DNA from: Spisula solida
Taxonomy: Eukaryota; Mollusca; Bivalvia; Venerida; Mactridae
Direction of reading: 5' to 3'
Assembly: GCA_947247005.1 (NCBI GenBank)
Contig: OX365945.1
Span: 37,688,551-37,752,550, forward strand
DNA: 64,000 bases
Under the pieces are notes generated by a model. That model had not been told where the DNA came from. It saw nothing but the letters and a program-made list of their open reading frames with translations, and did no database searches. Below are positions 44,938-57,050 of the stretch, in pieces; the first letter of the stretch is position 1, and every line of letters begins with the position of its first letter. The position numbers were made by a program, and so were the translations under genes.

Positions 44938-45404
44938 TGTATGTGTATATCGTCACGTGATCAATGGAAAACGTAAACAAAACCGCTCTGAAAAAATATG
45001 GATTTTAATCGTTTTCTGTTAGTTTCTGGAACTTAATATTCTATGTATGGATTGATATTGGACTGAACCACATACGGTATTCATCAGATTCAATTTTGCG
45101 ATTTTGATTTTCTGACATTTTGCTATTGAACTTGACACTATACATGAAACTGGGTGGGGTGTATTTTCCAAGTTTTCTTAAAACACCCTAGGGTTATGTG
45201 AAAAATTTCGTCACGCATGATTGTCACTTGCATTCCTGACTGGATTAAATTGGAAGACGACTGAACATTGTGATGAATATCGGTAAATGACCACGGATAT
45301 TGTATAAATTGCATAGTGTATTACACCGCCTCAGATCGGATTATAATTGTAATGTTTATTCATTGATGATTGGACTGGTGATGTTATCTGAACATTAAAC
45401 TTAA

Positions 45405-46592
45405 ATGCCACCTAAAAAGACCAAGGCTAAAAAGGGGAAGCGTAAACTTTCATCACCGGATGACTCGAACCAACAACCGGACAAACGACCAACTTCATCT
45501 AAGAGCGAAATGAGCCAACCGAGCAATGTACAGCCATTAAATATGGCAAACATGAATAACATGAACAACTATCAGACACCTGGTAATGTTTTCTTCACAC
45601 CCCAGGCTCAACCACCGCTCAATCAACAATATATGACGTCGCCAATGGGTATGCAGCAATATCAGCCTGTACCACAGCCTGTACCGCAGTCAGTACCACA
45701 GCCTGTCCCACAGCAACCACAGAGTCAGCAACAGACCCAGGCGTCCCAAGGTCAGGATAGCTTCCAACAGGTCATAATGAATAGGTTTGACTCATTAGAC
45801 AAGAGACTTAAAAAGCTAGACTCTATCCAAGACCAATTAACGTCTCTTACAAAAAGTATCTCAGTTATGGATACGCGAGTTACTTCCCTTGAGCAGTCTG
45901 CTCGTCAAACAAATGAACGCCTGAACACCGTTGAACATAGTCGGGTCTATGACTCTCAACAATGTGACGATATAAAGGCAAAGCAGTCAGGTATTGACAA
46001 GGAGTTACAGAAGGAGCGAGACCGCATTACACAGCTTCAGCATCAATATGACAATATGAAGTCGATTCCCGAAGAAATTACTGACTTACAGTCGCGTTCT
46101 ATGCGTGACAATCTTATTTTTTTTGGATTCGATGAACTTGACACTGTTGATGGTAGGCGTTTTGAGAATTGTGCAAAGACCGTGCTACAGTACTGCAAAA
46201 AAACGCTTGAAATCGTTGATGCTGAATCTAGAATAAAAATTGAACGAGCACATAGACTAGGTAGCAAATATGACAGTACAAAAAAGAGACCCGTTGTTGT
46301 AAAGTTCAACCATTACCCGGATAAACTCATGATCAAACAATCGGCCATAGATTATGAGAAAAAATTGTCATCGAATGTGGGGCCTAATGGAGAAACAATC
46401 AAGCCGAAAATTCGTGTCAGTGAGCAATTCCCCCAAATCATACGTGAACGACGCAGTGTTTTGATTAAAGCTATGATCAACGCGAAAAACGACGGGAAAA
46501 CAGCATACCTGTCATACGACAAGTTATACATAAACAGGAAGATGTACACGGTGGACAACGTAGCCACATCCGGTTATGCTGATAACAGCTAG
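45405..46592 (+). CDS. LINE-3 ORF1: coiled-coil RNA-binding protein
   Basis: 395 residues, complete from ATG to TAG. The N-terminus is strongly basic (KKTKAKKGKRK). Residues ~80-115 are proline/glutamine-rich with a PVPQPVPQ repeat. Residues ~120-225 form a heptad-like coiled coil (FDSLDKRLKKLDSIQDQLTS and onward). From ~233 an RRM-like block starts (SRSMRDNLIFFGF), with ERAHRLGSK and RPVVVKFNHY further on, then a C-terminal domain ending ~390. This order (coiled coil, RRM, C-terminal domain) is that of L1 ORF1p, which trimerises and coats the element RNA. The start codon is the first ATG after a long stop-rich leader. Confidence 0.88.
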   Translation: MPPKKTKAKKGKRKLSSPDDSNQQPDKRPTSSKSEMSQPSNVQPLNMANMNNMNNYQTPGNVFFTPQAQPPLNQQYMTSPMGMQQYQPVPQPVPQSVPQPVPQQPQSQQQTQASQGQDSFQQVIMNRFDSLDKRLKKLDSIQDQLTSLTKSISVMDTRVTSLEQSARQTNERLNTVEHSRVYDSQQCDDIKAKQSGIDKELQKERDRITQLQHQYDNMKSIPEEITDLQSRSMRDNLIFFGFDELDTVDGRRFENCAKTVLQYCKKTLEIVDAESRIKIERAHRLGSKYDSTKKRPVVVKFNHYPDKLMIKQSAIDYEKKLSSNVGPNGETIKPKIRVSEQFPQIIRERRSVLIKAMINAKNDGKTAYLSYDKLYINRKMYTVDNVATSGYADNS

Positions 46593-49500
46593 GAAAAAAC
46601 TGAGAAACAGTTATCTTTTCTATTGTGGAACATTCAGGGTATAAACTCAAAGTTAAATGATTGTGACTTTATCAACTTTATTTGTGATTTTGACATTTTA
46701 TTGTTTGTAGAATCCTGGAACTCGAACATTACCAACATAAAAATAGAAGGTTATGATTATTTTAACTGTCCTCGGCCTAAGTCAAATAAAAGGGCGAAAC
46801 GTGAAAGCGGTGGAGTCATTGTGTACTACAAAGAATGTTATAAGGATTACTTAGAACTCGTTAGTTTAGATACCAGAGGTACCATTTGGTTTAAGCTAGA
46901 CAAACATTTTATGCACTCTAAATCTGATGCTTATTTCTGTGCGAGTTATATACCGCCCGAAAATTCAGCTCTATATAGAAACAATAATTCCACACTATAT
47001 GAATTTGACTTTTTTGATCATATTAACACCGATATACGTAATTATAGCAGCCGTGGGGATGTCTATTGGGTTGGTGACCTCAATTCGCGCACGGGAGACC
47101 TAGCCGATTATATACCTGACATTAACCTTAATCGTTATGTCGATTTGCCTGAGTCTGATGCACAGCCAATGAATTTACCGGTGAGACGTAACCATGATCA
47201 ACAGGTCAACAATTTTGGGTTAAGTCTATTAAATATATGTAAAGAAAATGACATGTGTATAATAAATGGCCGCCACGATGAAGGAAGGTGTACTTTTCAT
47301 TCCACTTTAAGAAATACTCCCGTTTCGAGTTTAGTAGATTATATTATCACTAGCTCTGCGAGGTATAATGATATAAATGACTTTTGTGCTCTTGATATTA
47401 CGGAGTTTTCTGACCATTGTCCTATTGTATTTGCATTAAATTGTTGTATAGATATACCAAAGTATGATTCGGTAGAATATGACAAGATTTTTTGGGATAC
47501 ATCCAAAAAAGATTCGTTTCAAGAACAAGTGAATAGTAACTGTCTGCTATTCGGTAATATTAACAGTAAATTATTATCAGGAGAATACAACATAGACCAA
47601 TGCATGGATGAATTTACGAGTTTAGTTCATGATATCTCTCACAAATGTTTTGCAAGGACTGTCAATAGCCGGCCAAAATTCAAAAAGAAGAAGTCACTCT
47701 GGTTCGATGAAAATTGCAGAATAGCAAAACATAACTTTTTCGAATCTAAACGACGTTATTTGTCCGATAAATGCGAGCAAAATAAAGTTAATTTTTTAAA
47801 CTCTAAACGTGAGTTTAACAGAATCAAGCGTAAAGCTAAGTCAATATTCTATAATAAAGAAAAAATTAAATTGTCTGATATGAGTAAGAATTCTCCACGT
47901 AAATTTTGGAAATATATCAAAAAATTTAAGACTAACAAAAACAATGTGAATAATGTAAATCCGGAAGAATTTGTTACTCATTTTTCAAATATTTCAAATG
48001 AATCTCAAGGTCAGTTTGATATAAATAATCATAACGTACCACGTGATGAGTCAATAAATGTCGAACAATTAGATAGATCAATAACGATAGATGAAATAGA
48101 AAAAACAATTGCTTTACTGAACCGTTATAAAAGCTGTGATTATGAAAACAATGTAGCCGATTTTTTCATAGATACTAAATCTTTTATATCACCTTATTTA
48201 TGTACCATGTTTAATCACATTTTTGAGAATTGTGTTTACCCAGCGTCTTGGGTAAAGGGTGTTATAGTACCCATTTATAAGAAGGGCGACACAGGTAACC
48301 CCTCTAATTATAGGGGAATTACATTGGTAAATGTTATTGGTAAAATATTTTCACTATTGTTGAGAAACCGCATAAATAAATGGTGTGAGACAGAAAATGT
48401 ATATAATGATTCTCAATTTGGATTTCGTGATGGACGTTCTACAGCTGATGCTATTTTCTTGTTGCATACAATTATTCAAAAAGTATTATCAAAACGTGCT
48501 AAACTTTGGTGCATTTTTATTGATTACCAGCGTGCTTTTGATACCGTTAATCACGATGCGTTATGGATTAAGTTATTTGAAACTGGTGTCAGCTGTAAAA
48601 TGGTCAATATGATTAAATGTATATATAATGTTGTGCAATCATGTGTTAAAATGTCTAGCACTATGGAATTGTCCAAATTCTTTGAAGTAACCATAGGACT
48701 CAAACAGGGCGAGCCTCTATCTCCCCTATTATTTTTGTTATTTATAAATGATGTTAGTAGTAATATAGATATTAACTTGCTAACAGACAAAGATATTGAT
48801 TTGCTAACAATGTATATGATATTATTTGCCGATGACATTGTGATGTTTACGACTGATCCGAAAAGTTTGCATTCTCAAATTGATAATATTTATCAATATT
48901 CTGAAACTTGGGGCTTGAAAATTAATGTTAATAAAACTAAAATATGTGTTTTTGAAAAACGTAAACAAGATGTTTATCCTGATTTTACCATAAACGGAGA
49001 AATTATCGAGAGAGTAGACAATTTTATATACTTAGGTGTAAAATTTACATATAACGGTAATATGTCAGGAGCTGTAAAATCCTTACATGATCAAGCCCTT
49101 AGAGCTTATTATAATCTTTTGTCATTGTTTGATAAAGTAAAATTTGATATTAAAACGAAACTTTCATTATTTGATAAAATGGTGGTACCTATATTGTTAT
49201 ACGGAGCTGAGGTGTGGGGAATTTATAACAACACTAGTTATAAATGTGTTGATAGATTACATATAAGGTTCTGTAAATATATTCTTGGAGTAAAAAATCA
49301 AACTCCAAACAGTGCTGTACTTGGAGAACTTGGTAGACTCCCTTTATCGGTCATCTGCAAAGAAAGGTCTTTAAAGTATTGGACTAAAATTATGAAAAAT
49401 ACTGAATCACCTATGTATAAAATGTATAATGATCTTTGCCTTAATGTACCAACTAATTGTTGGGCAACTAGAATCAACTCTGTAATCGATCACCTTGGTT

Positions 49501-50015
49501 TTGGTTATGTAAGACACACTTTCGATGTAAATATTAACTATTTCCCAACAATACAGCGTAGACTACGGGACCAATATTTGCAAGAATGGAGAGGATCTAT
49601 AACCAATATGCCAAAATTAGAATATTAATGTAAATATAAAACAGAATTTAAATTTGAAGAATATCTTAATAATATTACAAATGATGACCTAAGAAAACAT
49701 TTTTCCAGAATGAGATTATCTTCTCATAGCTTAGAAATAGAATCAGGACGTTTTAGAAATATAGAAAGGGAAAATAGACTTTGTATTTTATGTAATCAGA
49801 ATGTAGTTGAATCGGAGTATCATTTTATGTTATGTTGTGACACTTACAGAGCCATAAGATCAAAATATTTCCATAATATATCATGGCCTTGTGTACAAAA
49901 GTTTTTCTCTCTTATGTCAACAAAAAATAAACATTTGCAAATTAAAGTAGCCAAATATATTAAAGAGTGCCTGCTTATAAGAAAAAATACCCTGGAAATT
50001 TTAGCTGTTCCTTAA
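46593..50015 (+). pseudogene. LINE-3 ORF2: APE endonuclease, reverse transcriptase, zinc knuckle
   Basis: The frame follows the ORF1 TAG in phase and has no ATG before the enzyme begins (LLWNIQGINSK). Endonuclease blocks: WNIQGINSK, FVESWNS, WVGDLNSRTGD, TEFSDHCPIV. RT blocks: NYRGITLVNVIGK, FGFRDGRSTADA, FIDYQRAFDTV, GLKQGEPLSPLLF, ILFADDIVMF (about 48825) and YLGVKF. A TAA at 49626-49628 cuts off the last ~130 residues, which stay open in the same frame to 50015 and include CILCNQNVVESEYHFMLC (C-x2-C-x8-H-x4-C). About 1,140 codons in all. One nonsense change makes this copy probably inactive unless the stop is suppressed. Confidence 0.9.
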
Positions 50016-50165
50016 TTGTATGTTGTAAATAAGTTATTTATATATTGATGTATGTGTATATTTGATGTTCATTTACATTAATTTTGTATATGTATGTATT
50101 TTGTCTTTGCCATAGTTTTTTGTGTTTGTAAATGGCCAAAGGCAAGTTGTTTGCCGATTATGCCA

Positions 50166-50220
50166 ATAAAATTGTATTGTATTGTGTTGTATTGTATTGT
50201 ATTGTATTGTATTGTATTGT
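50166..50220 (+). repeat. LINE-3 3' tail (ATTGT)n
   Basis: About ten ATTGT pentamers with one GTTGT variant, directly after AATAAA. Confidence 0.9.
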
Positions 50221-51040
50221 TAAAAACAAATCAACCAACTTTGTTCATTTAACTGGGTATTTAAAATAGGCCCGTAATTGATTAATTAACACCGATGATT
50301 GACTCAAATTAAAATACATTCTGATTGGCTGTTGTTATTTTGAGATAATGCTATGATTAAAATTATTTAAAAAGTACCTGTTTGCGTTGGTCCTTATTAT
50401 ATGAACATCGTAGTATGTGTTTAACTCATGAAAAATAGCACTTTAGTAAAATCATTAACATCAATTGCGATATCTGTGAACTTAATTGGTCACTCGATAT
50501 ATTATTAAGTTAACATCAAATTATTTTTCATGAGTTAAAAAACTGTGAAAGCCATGGCTTAATCAATGCATGTTTCAAAGCATATAGACAGAATTAAACA
50601 AAAAAAAAACATTTTTACAAAAGTCTTGTATGATAATTTCTTAAAAAAACATTTTTACAAAATTCTTGTAGAACTATGATAACTAAATAAAAAAAGAATA
50701 AAATTTTTAATTCTGTCTATGTTTAAACTGTACACTTAACTTAACTTATCATAACCAGTCACACTTCTTCACTAATCTCATAGTTACTTATCCTTTAATT
50801 GGACTATAACTAGCCATTCAAAAAGGTGTCAGTCATATGATTACATAAGAGTACCCCGTACAATATACAATAGGATACCGGAGAATCCCGGTACCGGACA
50901 ATACTGGTACCGTTGTTTAGTAGCTGCCTGTAAACTCCTCTCAGGAAACGCACAACCAAGGGGTGAGTACCAGCTGAAACCCCCCCCTAACAATATTCCC
51001 AGTGATGATAAAGCTGAACGAGCTGTATTGAGGGCTAAAA
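50221..51040. other. AT-rich spacer with two small inverted-repeat structures
   Basis: No gene. One pair is TTAACTCATGAAAAATA (50421-50437) and its complement (50522-50538). The other is ATAGACAGAATTAAA (50584-50598) and its complement (50706-50720), enclosing a direct repeat of AACATTTTTACAAAA-TCTTGTA. Both could be tiny MITEs of 118 and 137 bp. Confidence 0.55.
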
Positions 51041-52513
51041 TATGAACTAATGCACAGCATATTTTTAGCGGACTATGTCAGTTGTCCTACATTATTTGTA
51101 ACATGCTCATCTAGTACTGGATTTTTTGTTGATGCATAACTTCACAAAAAATTGTTTGGTTACGAAGTTACGAATCTGGAGCAAGCCGTTTCCAAAAGGC
51201 GCTACCGAGCGCTTTCCTACGTCTATGCAACCTATCGAAGCGGTTTGTTGCACAAGAAAGCGCTCGATAGCGGTTTGATACGAAATATTGGGTACAAAGT
51301 AACGAAAGACGATACAAACCTGCTATCGTTTGTCAGTCCGATTGAACATTTGTCAGCCCGATCAAAATGAAAATATATCTGTCTGTGGATAATACACGTT
51401 TTTCAATTTGTTTAATTCTAGGTCTACTTAATTCAGGGGTTACTAATTTAAAAATGAATAATTAGATATAAACACAGATAACAACTGATTTCAAATAGGC
51501 CTTATTTGATATTTTACCTTTTTTTAATGGGTTGCATAAGCATACCAGATAGTACTTTTGTTCAAAAGAAAAGGCTATTTTCATTTCAATTTCTTTAATC
51601 TTAATCACCATTTTTTGTTAAATAAACCCTGCAAATCGTCACGACATTAATGAGTTTTAGACGGAAAATTACGGGTTTTATTGTATCCAATAACGACAAC
51701 AACAACATGTAATTAGTTTTCGCGACCTATATCCCGCGAATATTTTTTGACGATTTTGGAGGGATTTTTTATTACATCTCGGCGAGGAATTACGAAAATG
51801 CATTTGTTTTACTTTCTTTACAATAACCTACAACTACGATGTGGATTATCACCGTCCGGTCCAGATACGTAAATACCCGAAACCAGGGTATAGAGATAAT
51901 ATTTTAATTGAATAGCTCCTGCCGAAACGGACTTTAATTAATTGTATTGCAAACTTTGCGATGGGAAATAACTGAAACATTGGTTTTTTTATTAGATTTT
52001 CTTAAGATTGGTTGATATTTCGCGCATATGAACGATTCCCGCTCGACTTACTTCGTTATCTCAGAGTAATCATGTGTCTCATAACAGTTTGTAGCATCGT
52101 TTATGCACTGAAAATGTTAAAATTTCCTTTCGAAGCGGGCAAAAAAATGGCTGCCTTTTTTGTGTCCAAAACATTTAGGAAATAGCCCTCCCCATATATA
52201 AGATTGGTTGCACAGCAACCTTGGAAGACTGATAATTATTTTCTTTTCTAGACAGGGACCTACGCTAGTTTTTGGAATATTTTTAAACATCATTAAAAAT
52301 TAAAAGAAAATTTATGAGCTGCCGAATATCGCATTTTAATTTTTTTTGTTATTCTATTGGCAGCCATTTTCTAGTATCTTTGCTTCAGTGCGGGATTTTA
52401 ACACAAATTTTTAGATCCATTAGTATATTCAAACTCTGACCAAACCACGTGCACATGTGTTACCATAAACCGGATCTTATCCGTTGGGCTTCGCCCAACC
52501 GTATAGTCCGCTA
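51041..52513. mobile_element. Left arm of a ~7.7-kb inverted structure
   Basis: This 1.47-kb arm matches 57051-58743 in inverted orientation. The outer side begins TATGAACTAATGCACAGCAT, then TAGCGGACTATGTCAG (51066). The inner side ends with a GTTGGGC-TTC-GCCCAAC hairpin (52482-52498) and ATAGTCCGCTA (52503-52513), so TAGCGGACTAT is inverted at the two sides of the arm itself. A 72-codon frame at 51152-51370 is also present in the other arm, but no motif is recognised. The hairpin 4 bp before a short asymmetric terminal repeat recalls Helentron-type ends; this is tentative. Confidence 0.7.
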
Positions 52514-53170
52514 TAACCAAGACCTTCTTTAAATTGTTCAGTTAAAAATTCCACTACATCATTCACAGAAACTGATACACTATCGATCTTCCATCTACCA
52601 CAGAATGAAATCCATCTTGATATATATGTTTTGTAGTCCCGCTTAGTGGATGATCTCCTCGATGACATAATAACATGGGTTGCTTTCTCAGAAAGTCCTC
52701 TGTCTCTGAATGATTTCCCGACACTAAACATGCAATTATCACTAGATGAATTGCTAAAGGGTGTTCTCGATTTTCCTGTCCTAGCTTCAAGACGTGCTTT
52801 GTTCTCGGTAGAATGAATGGTCTGTCGACTAATAGTCTCATCAGCACTGGGAAATATGTCTTGAGTTGTCCACAGAGGAACAATAAGAATGCCCCTGGCC
52901 CTGTCTCCTTGAATCTTCTGAATACAGCAACCAATCATACTAAAAGGAGGAAACATAATACACTAGGTTAAATGTATTCCAGTTTACAGAGAATGCATTT
53001 ATGTGGGTTGCTTCAGGATCAGGTTTCCAGGAGCAAAAAACCTGTACTTTTTTATTGATACCAGTACTGACATGACCTTCATTCCGTAGTTTAGCATACA
53101 CAGGCTTCATTACCCGCGAGCCTGGAGCGAGCAGGTATATTGGATAGCATAAAGTAAAAAGTCCATGGAG
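52514..53170 (-). pseudogene. DIRS-type fragment: RNase H end and tyrosine recombinase start
   Basis: On the minus strand, CSWKPDPEATHINAFSVNWN is followed, after one frameshift near 52950, by FPPFSMIGCCIQKI, GILIVPLWTTQDIFP, and then LSEKATHVIMSSRRSSTKRDYKTYISRW and VVEFLTEQFKEGLGYSGL. The first part matches the C-terminal RNase H region of DIRS elements; the last is the N-terminal SAM-like segment of their tyrosine recombinase. The R-H-R-Y catalytic part is missing, cut off where the left arm begins. It is on the same strand as the DIRS fragment at 60715-62483 but lacks the RT end that would join them. Confidence 0.8.
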
Positions 53171-53472
53171 GGGCACGTGACCTGTTCTCGATGGTTTACG
53201 ATTTCAAAAAAAAAATCCCAAAAAAGATGCATTTTGTAAGAATGTCGTGAACCAGACTAATTCCATTATTCCATGCGGATAACATCGGTCTTTGTCGCAT
53301 TGCAATAGTTTATTTACCGAAGAAATCAGAACTGTCCGAAATTTCAGTGAGCGCTAGGCAATATCGAGACCATGGATCTAAACAGCAGGTGACTGCAGCT
53401 GCATTATTTTATGATCTTTGATATTGTTGAACACTGAAAACATGTCTTATGATCGACATTAATGTTTTATTT
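53171..53472. other. Spacer between DIRS fragment and RTE 3' end
   Basis: No coding or repeat feature recognised; it includes a short poly-A run on the + strand at about 53205. Confidence 0.35.
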
Positions 53473-53487
53473 ATACTACCTACCTAC

Positions 53488-55255
53488 CTAATCCTCGTCG
53501 CCCCAAGGGGGGCATAGGGCATCCACCACTCTTCGCCATCTAGGTCTGTCTTGAGCCGCTGTTTTCGCTTCGTTCCATGACATGGAGATGGCCTTCAGCT
53601 CTTTTTCCATCGTTCGTCTCCATGTCAGGACAGGTCTTCCCCTCTTCCTCCTCCCTTGGGGGTTCCAGTCAAGGGATTGGCGGACAATGTTGTTGGGGGG
53701 CCTTCCGGAGTGTGTGGCCAATCCACCGCCATTTCCGCTTCTTTATTGTCATGGCAATTGGGGACTGGCGGGTTCTTCTCCATAGGTCACGGTTTGATAT
53801 TGTCTCTGGCCAGCGGATTTGGAGGATCTGACGTAGGCAGGTGTTGACAAAGACTTGTAGCTTTTCATCAAGCATTTTGGTGTGTCTCCACGTCTCTGAG
53901 CCGTATAGTAGGACGGAGATCACATTTGAGTTGAAGAGCTTCAGTTTTGTTGGTATACGGATGTTCTTATTCTTCCAAATGGGTCTAAGGATGACGAAGA
54001 CATGTCTGGCTTTCCCGATTCGTGACTTGATATCTTCTTCTGTTCCCCCTGATGTACTCACAGCACTTCCCAGGTATGTGAAGTTCTTGACGTCTTCGAT
54101 TGGTCCATCTTGTATGGTAATAGGGCGACTGTTTGCTGCGTTGATTCTCAGCGTCTTTGTTTTGCTGGTGTTGATAGTCAGCCCTGTTGATTGAGCAACC
54201 TGTTGTAGACGGTCAGTTTTCTGCTGTATATGGTTAATGCTGTGAGACATCAGGCAGATATCGTCGGCGAAGTCTAGGTCTTCCAGTTTCTTCTCAAAGG
54301 TCCACTGTAGACCACGTGGCACATTTGTGGTTGTCTTCATCACCCAGTCGATGACAAGAAGGAAGATCATGGGCGATAACAAACATCCTTGCCGGACTCC
54401 TGTTGTTACAGCAAATGATGGTGAGAGGTCAGAGTTGTGGATGACTTGGCAGGTCATGCCTTCATAGAAGCTGCGTATGATGTTGATGAACTTGTCTGGT
54501 ATGCCATAGTGCTTCATGATCTTCCATATCATGCTCCGCTCGATCATATCGAACGCCTTGCGGAAATCTATGAAGTTCAAGTAGGCTGGAGACTGCCATT
54601 CTATAGACTGTTCAATTATGATACGTAGTGCTGCTATTTGATCTGTACATGACCTTCTTGCTCTGAACCCTGCTTGTTCGTCTCTTAATTGCTCATCGAT
54701 GCTGTTCTTCAGGCGTTCTAGTAGAACTCTGGAAAGGATCTTTGAAGGTAGGGATAGTAATTGTATTCCTCGCCAGTTGTTGCAATCGCCCAGATCTCCC
54801 TTCTTGGGAAGCTTCACAATAATACCGGACTTCCACTCAACAGGAGTCTCTTCTTTCTCCCAGATGTCCTGTATGAGCTTCAACATGATATCGGCTGTGA
54901 TCTTGCTGTCTGCTTTCAGGGCTTCTGGTGGGATGTTGTCTAAACCAGGGGCTTTTCCAGACTTGATCTTGTTTATGGCTCTAGTGATCTCCTCTGCTGT
55001 GATGGGTCCCATGTTTACTTCCAGTTCTTCTCCAGCTTCAACTTCAGGAGTGTCCTGGACTGGAGGGCCATTTAGGATGTCACTAAAGTGTTCCTTCCAT
55101 CGGTCTAGCTGTTCTTCTGGTTTGGTGAGCGTTCTCCCATCTTTGGCCTTGACTGGTTTGCCCGTGTCTGTCTTGTGCCCTGTAAGTTTCCTGGTGATGT
55201 CATATAGAGTCTTGAGATCGTGTTTCTCAGCTGCTTCTTGTGCTTGTTTGGCCAT
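53488..55255 (-). pseudogene. RTE reverse transcriptase and C-terminus
   Basis: 528 codons open from 55255. RT blocks: [78 protein letters not shown] and [10 protein letters not shown] (about 54260). Then [11 protein letters not shown] and [12 protein letters not shown] 1-base indel in the six-base C run at 53695-53700 sends the frame to an early stop; the original frame continues ([21 protein letters not shown] and onward) to 53488. The endonuclease and RT frames are further separated by a stop and a frameshift between 55255 and 55421. A copy this broken is not mobile. Confidence 0.88.
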
Positions 55256-55422
55256 GGTGTCAACGTATGTTCTCCTGCGTCTCTGGCCATCTTCTTGACT
55301 TCCCTTTGTTTCCCTGTGTAGTCTGCCTTTGCTTGTGTTTTCTGGGCCCTGGTCTTGGCGGTGTCAAGCTTGTGTTTAAGAGTTCGTCTCTCTTCTATCT
55401 TGGCTATGGTGCTTTCTGACAG

Positions 55423-56625
55423 TCAGCTCTTGTATGTCCTGTTCTTGTGTCCCATCTTCTCTTGACAAGTGGATGTTAAGGCAGACTTCACTTGGTCCCA
55501 CTTGGATTCCACCGTTCCCACATCTAGGTCGGCAAGTGCTTGGAACCGGTTCTTCAATGTGATAGCGAATTCTACCTTCGCATCTGCTGAGGAGAGTTTT
55601 TCTGTATTGAAGCGCCTCTTCCTTTGTGGTCTGGCATTCTTGTTGTTTGCGATTCGTGCCTTGACTTTGGCTACTATCAGCTCATGGTCTGAGCCAGCAT
55701 CAGCACCTCTCTGGACTCTCACATCTAGCAGTTGCCCTCTCCATCGACGCGATATTGTGATGTGATCGATCTGGTTCTCTGTGGTAAGATCTGGAGACTT
55801 CCATGTGGCCTTGTGTATGTCCTTGTGCTTGAAGAACGTTCCTCCAATGATGAGGTCATTTTGGCTACAGAAGTCTGCGAACATCTCTCCATTTTCGTTG
55901 ATGGTTCCTAGTCCTTCTCTTCCAATTGTAAATTCCCGGCCTGCATTATCATCCCCAACCTTAGCATTCACATCTCCCATAAGTATGGTTATGTCTCTTC
56001 TAGCTGTTCTATCCATTACTGCCTGTAGCTGGTGGTAGAAGTTGTCCTTATCCTCCTTTTCGGCCACGTTTGTTGGGGCATAACATTGGATGACTGTGAT
56101 CTTCTGAAATCTGGACTGAAAGCGGGCTGTGAGGATCCTATCGCTTATTGGCTCCCATTCTAGTAGGCTTCTGAGAGTGGTTTTATTCATCATCAGGCCT
56201 ACTCCATTCCGATGTTGTGCATTGTCGCCAGTCTGACCTGAGTATAACAGGGTGTCACCGGTGGCAAGTGTGACTCTCCCTGAGTTGGTCCATCTCACTT
56301 CTGAGAGTCCCAGGATGTCCAATCTGTATCGCTGGAATTCTCTTGTGACCTGCGCTGTCCTTCCTGCTTCATACATAGTACGTATATTCCAAGTCGCAAT
56401 CCTTGAGACGGTTCGTGGAGAGAGGAGTTTTGTCGGTGGACTAGTCCACGTCATGAACTCTCTCCGGGGTCGATTCCTTTGATCCTTCGATAGCGTATTT
56501 GTGGTTTCTGTTTCTGTAGCGGTAAGTCTTTTTACGTGGTGAGGGTGCGGCCTCACGCACAACCCTCCTCCTTTCGCATCCGGGCTTGGGACCGGCCATG
56601 GCGGAGTTGTTTTATTTATAAGCAT
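55423..56625 (-). pseudogene. RTE endonuclease domain (APE-like)
   Basis: The frame opens further upstream at 56709, but the first ~30 codons look non-LINE. The domain begins SRIATWNIRTMYEAG (about 56405), then LGLSEVRW, YAPTNVAEKEDKDNFY, ILMGDVNAKVG and GSDHELIVAKV. These are the N, E, D-x-N and S-D-H blocks of AP endonucleases, in the form found in RTE elements (often mis-annotated as craniofacial development protein 2-like). The frame ends at a stop (TYKS then TGA near 55421); LSESTIAKIEERR continues in the same frame beyond it. Confidence 0.85.
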
Positions 56626-56640
56626 ATAAATATTATACGG

Positions 56641-57050
56641 AACAAGGGAGTCATAATATGCAATAAGTGTCTTGAAAATTGGTTTGTTATACATGAAATT
56701 ATTTAACAATTTGTTGATAAATTTCGTATGTCAAATTATCGTGCATATAGTTTTCCCAATTTGAAAGCTACCGGCCTATCGCGCTTATTTTTCTCTCACA
56801 ATTTTGAGATTTTCATGCTTAATTTTTACTTGGGGGATTTGTATTGTTAAATACCAACTTTTGAAATCACTACGATTTTACCCATGTAATTTCTCCACAA
56901 CCAATTCATCCGAGCAAAAAACGAGTTCCAGCCAATCTAACCAAAATCATAATTTTAAAGCATTTTTAAGAACATTTGTCCCTAGCAATTGAAGTATTTT
57001 TTATTTCTTTGTATTGCGAGAAAATTTGGAATGTTTCTTCTGTGAGTAAA
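56641..57050. other. Spacer between RTE and right arm
   Basis: AT-rich; no gene recognised. Confidence 0.35.

Larger units (their letters stand above)
44940..50220 (+). mobile_element. LINE-3: nearly full-length APE-type LINE
   Basis: A 5' leader of about 460 bp, ORF1 (45405-46592), ORF2 (from about 46593 to 50015), a 3' UTR and AATAAAATTG with about ten ATTGT repeats (50166-50220). ORF1, ORF2 and the ORF2 C-terminus share one reading frame broken only by TAG (46590) and TAA (49626). The 5' end was not fixed exactly. It is the best-preserved element in the window, and the long uniform tail suggests a recent insertion. Confidence 0.9.
53473..56640 (-). mobile_element. RTE-type LINE, near full length, decayed
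   Basis: Minus-strand element. Endonuclease frame 56709-55423, RT frame 55255-53669, and a short C-terminal frame 53721-53488 reached by a frameshift. The 3' end has the short tandem tail (TAGG)n (53476-53490 on the + strand as TACCTACCTACC), typical of RTE. The 5' boundary near 56640 is estimated from the loss of GC-richer LINE sequence. The whole element is more GC-rich than its surroundings. It lies between the two inverted arms. Confidence 0.88.

Noticed and set aside
51152..51370. Conserved short protein shared with 58431-58634
   Set aside because: The frame is shared because the arms are duplicates; substitutions do not favour synonymous sites by eye and no motif is seen.
53577..55298. 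Several + strand frames of 60-199 codons
   Set aside because: They are antisense shadows of the GC-richer RTE reverse transcriptase on the minus strand.
53473..56640. Recent horizontal transfer of the RTE LINE, suggested by its higher GC
   Set aside because: GC difference alone is normal for RTE coding sequence in AT-rich introns; no comparison data are available here.
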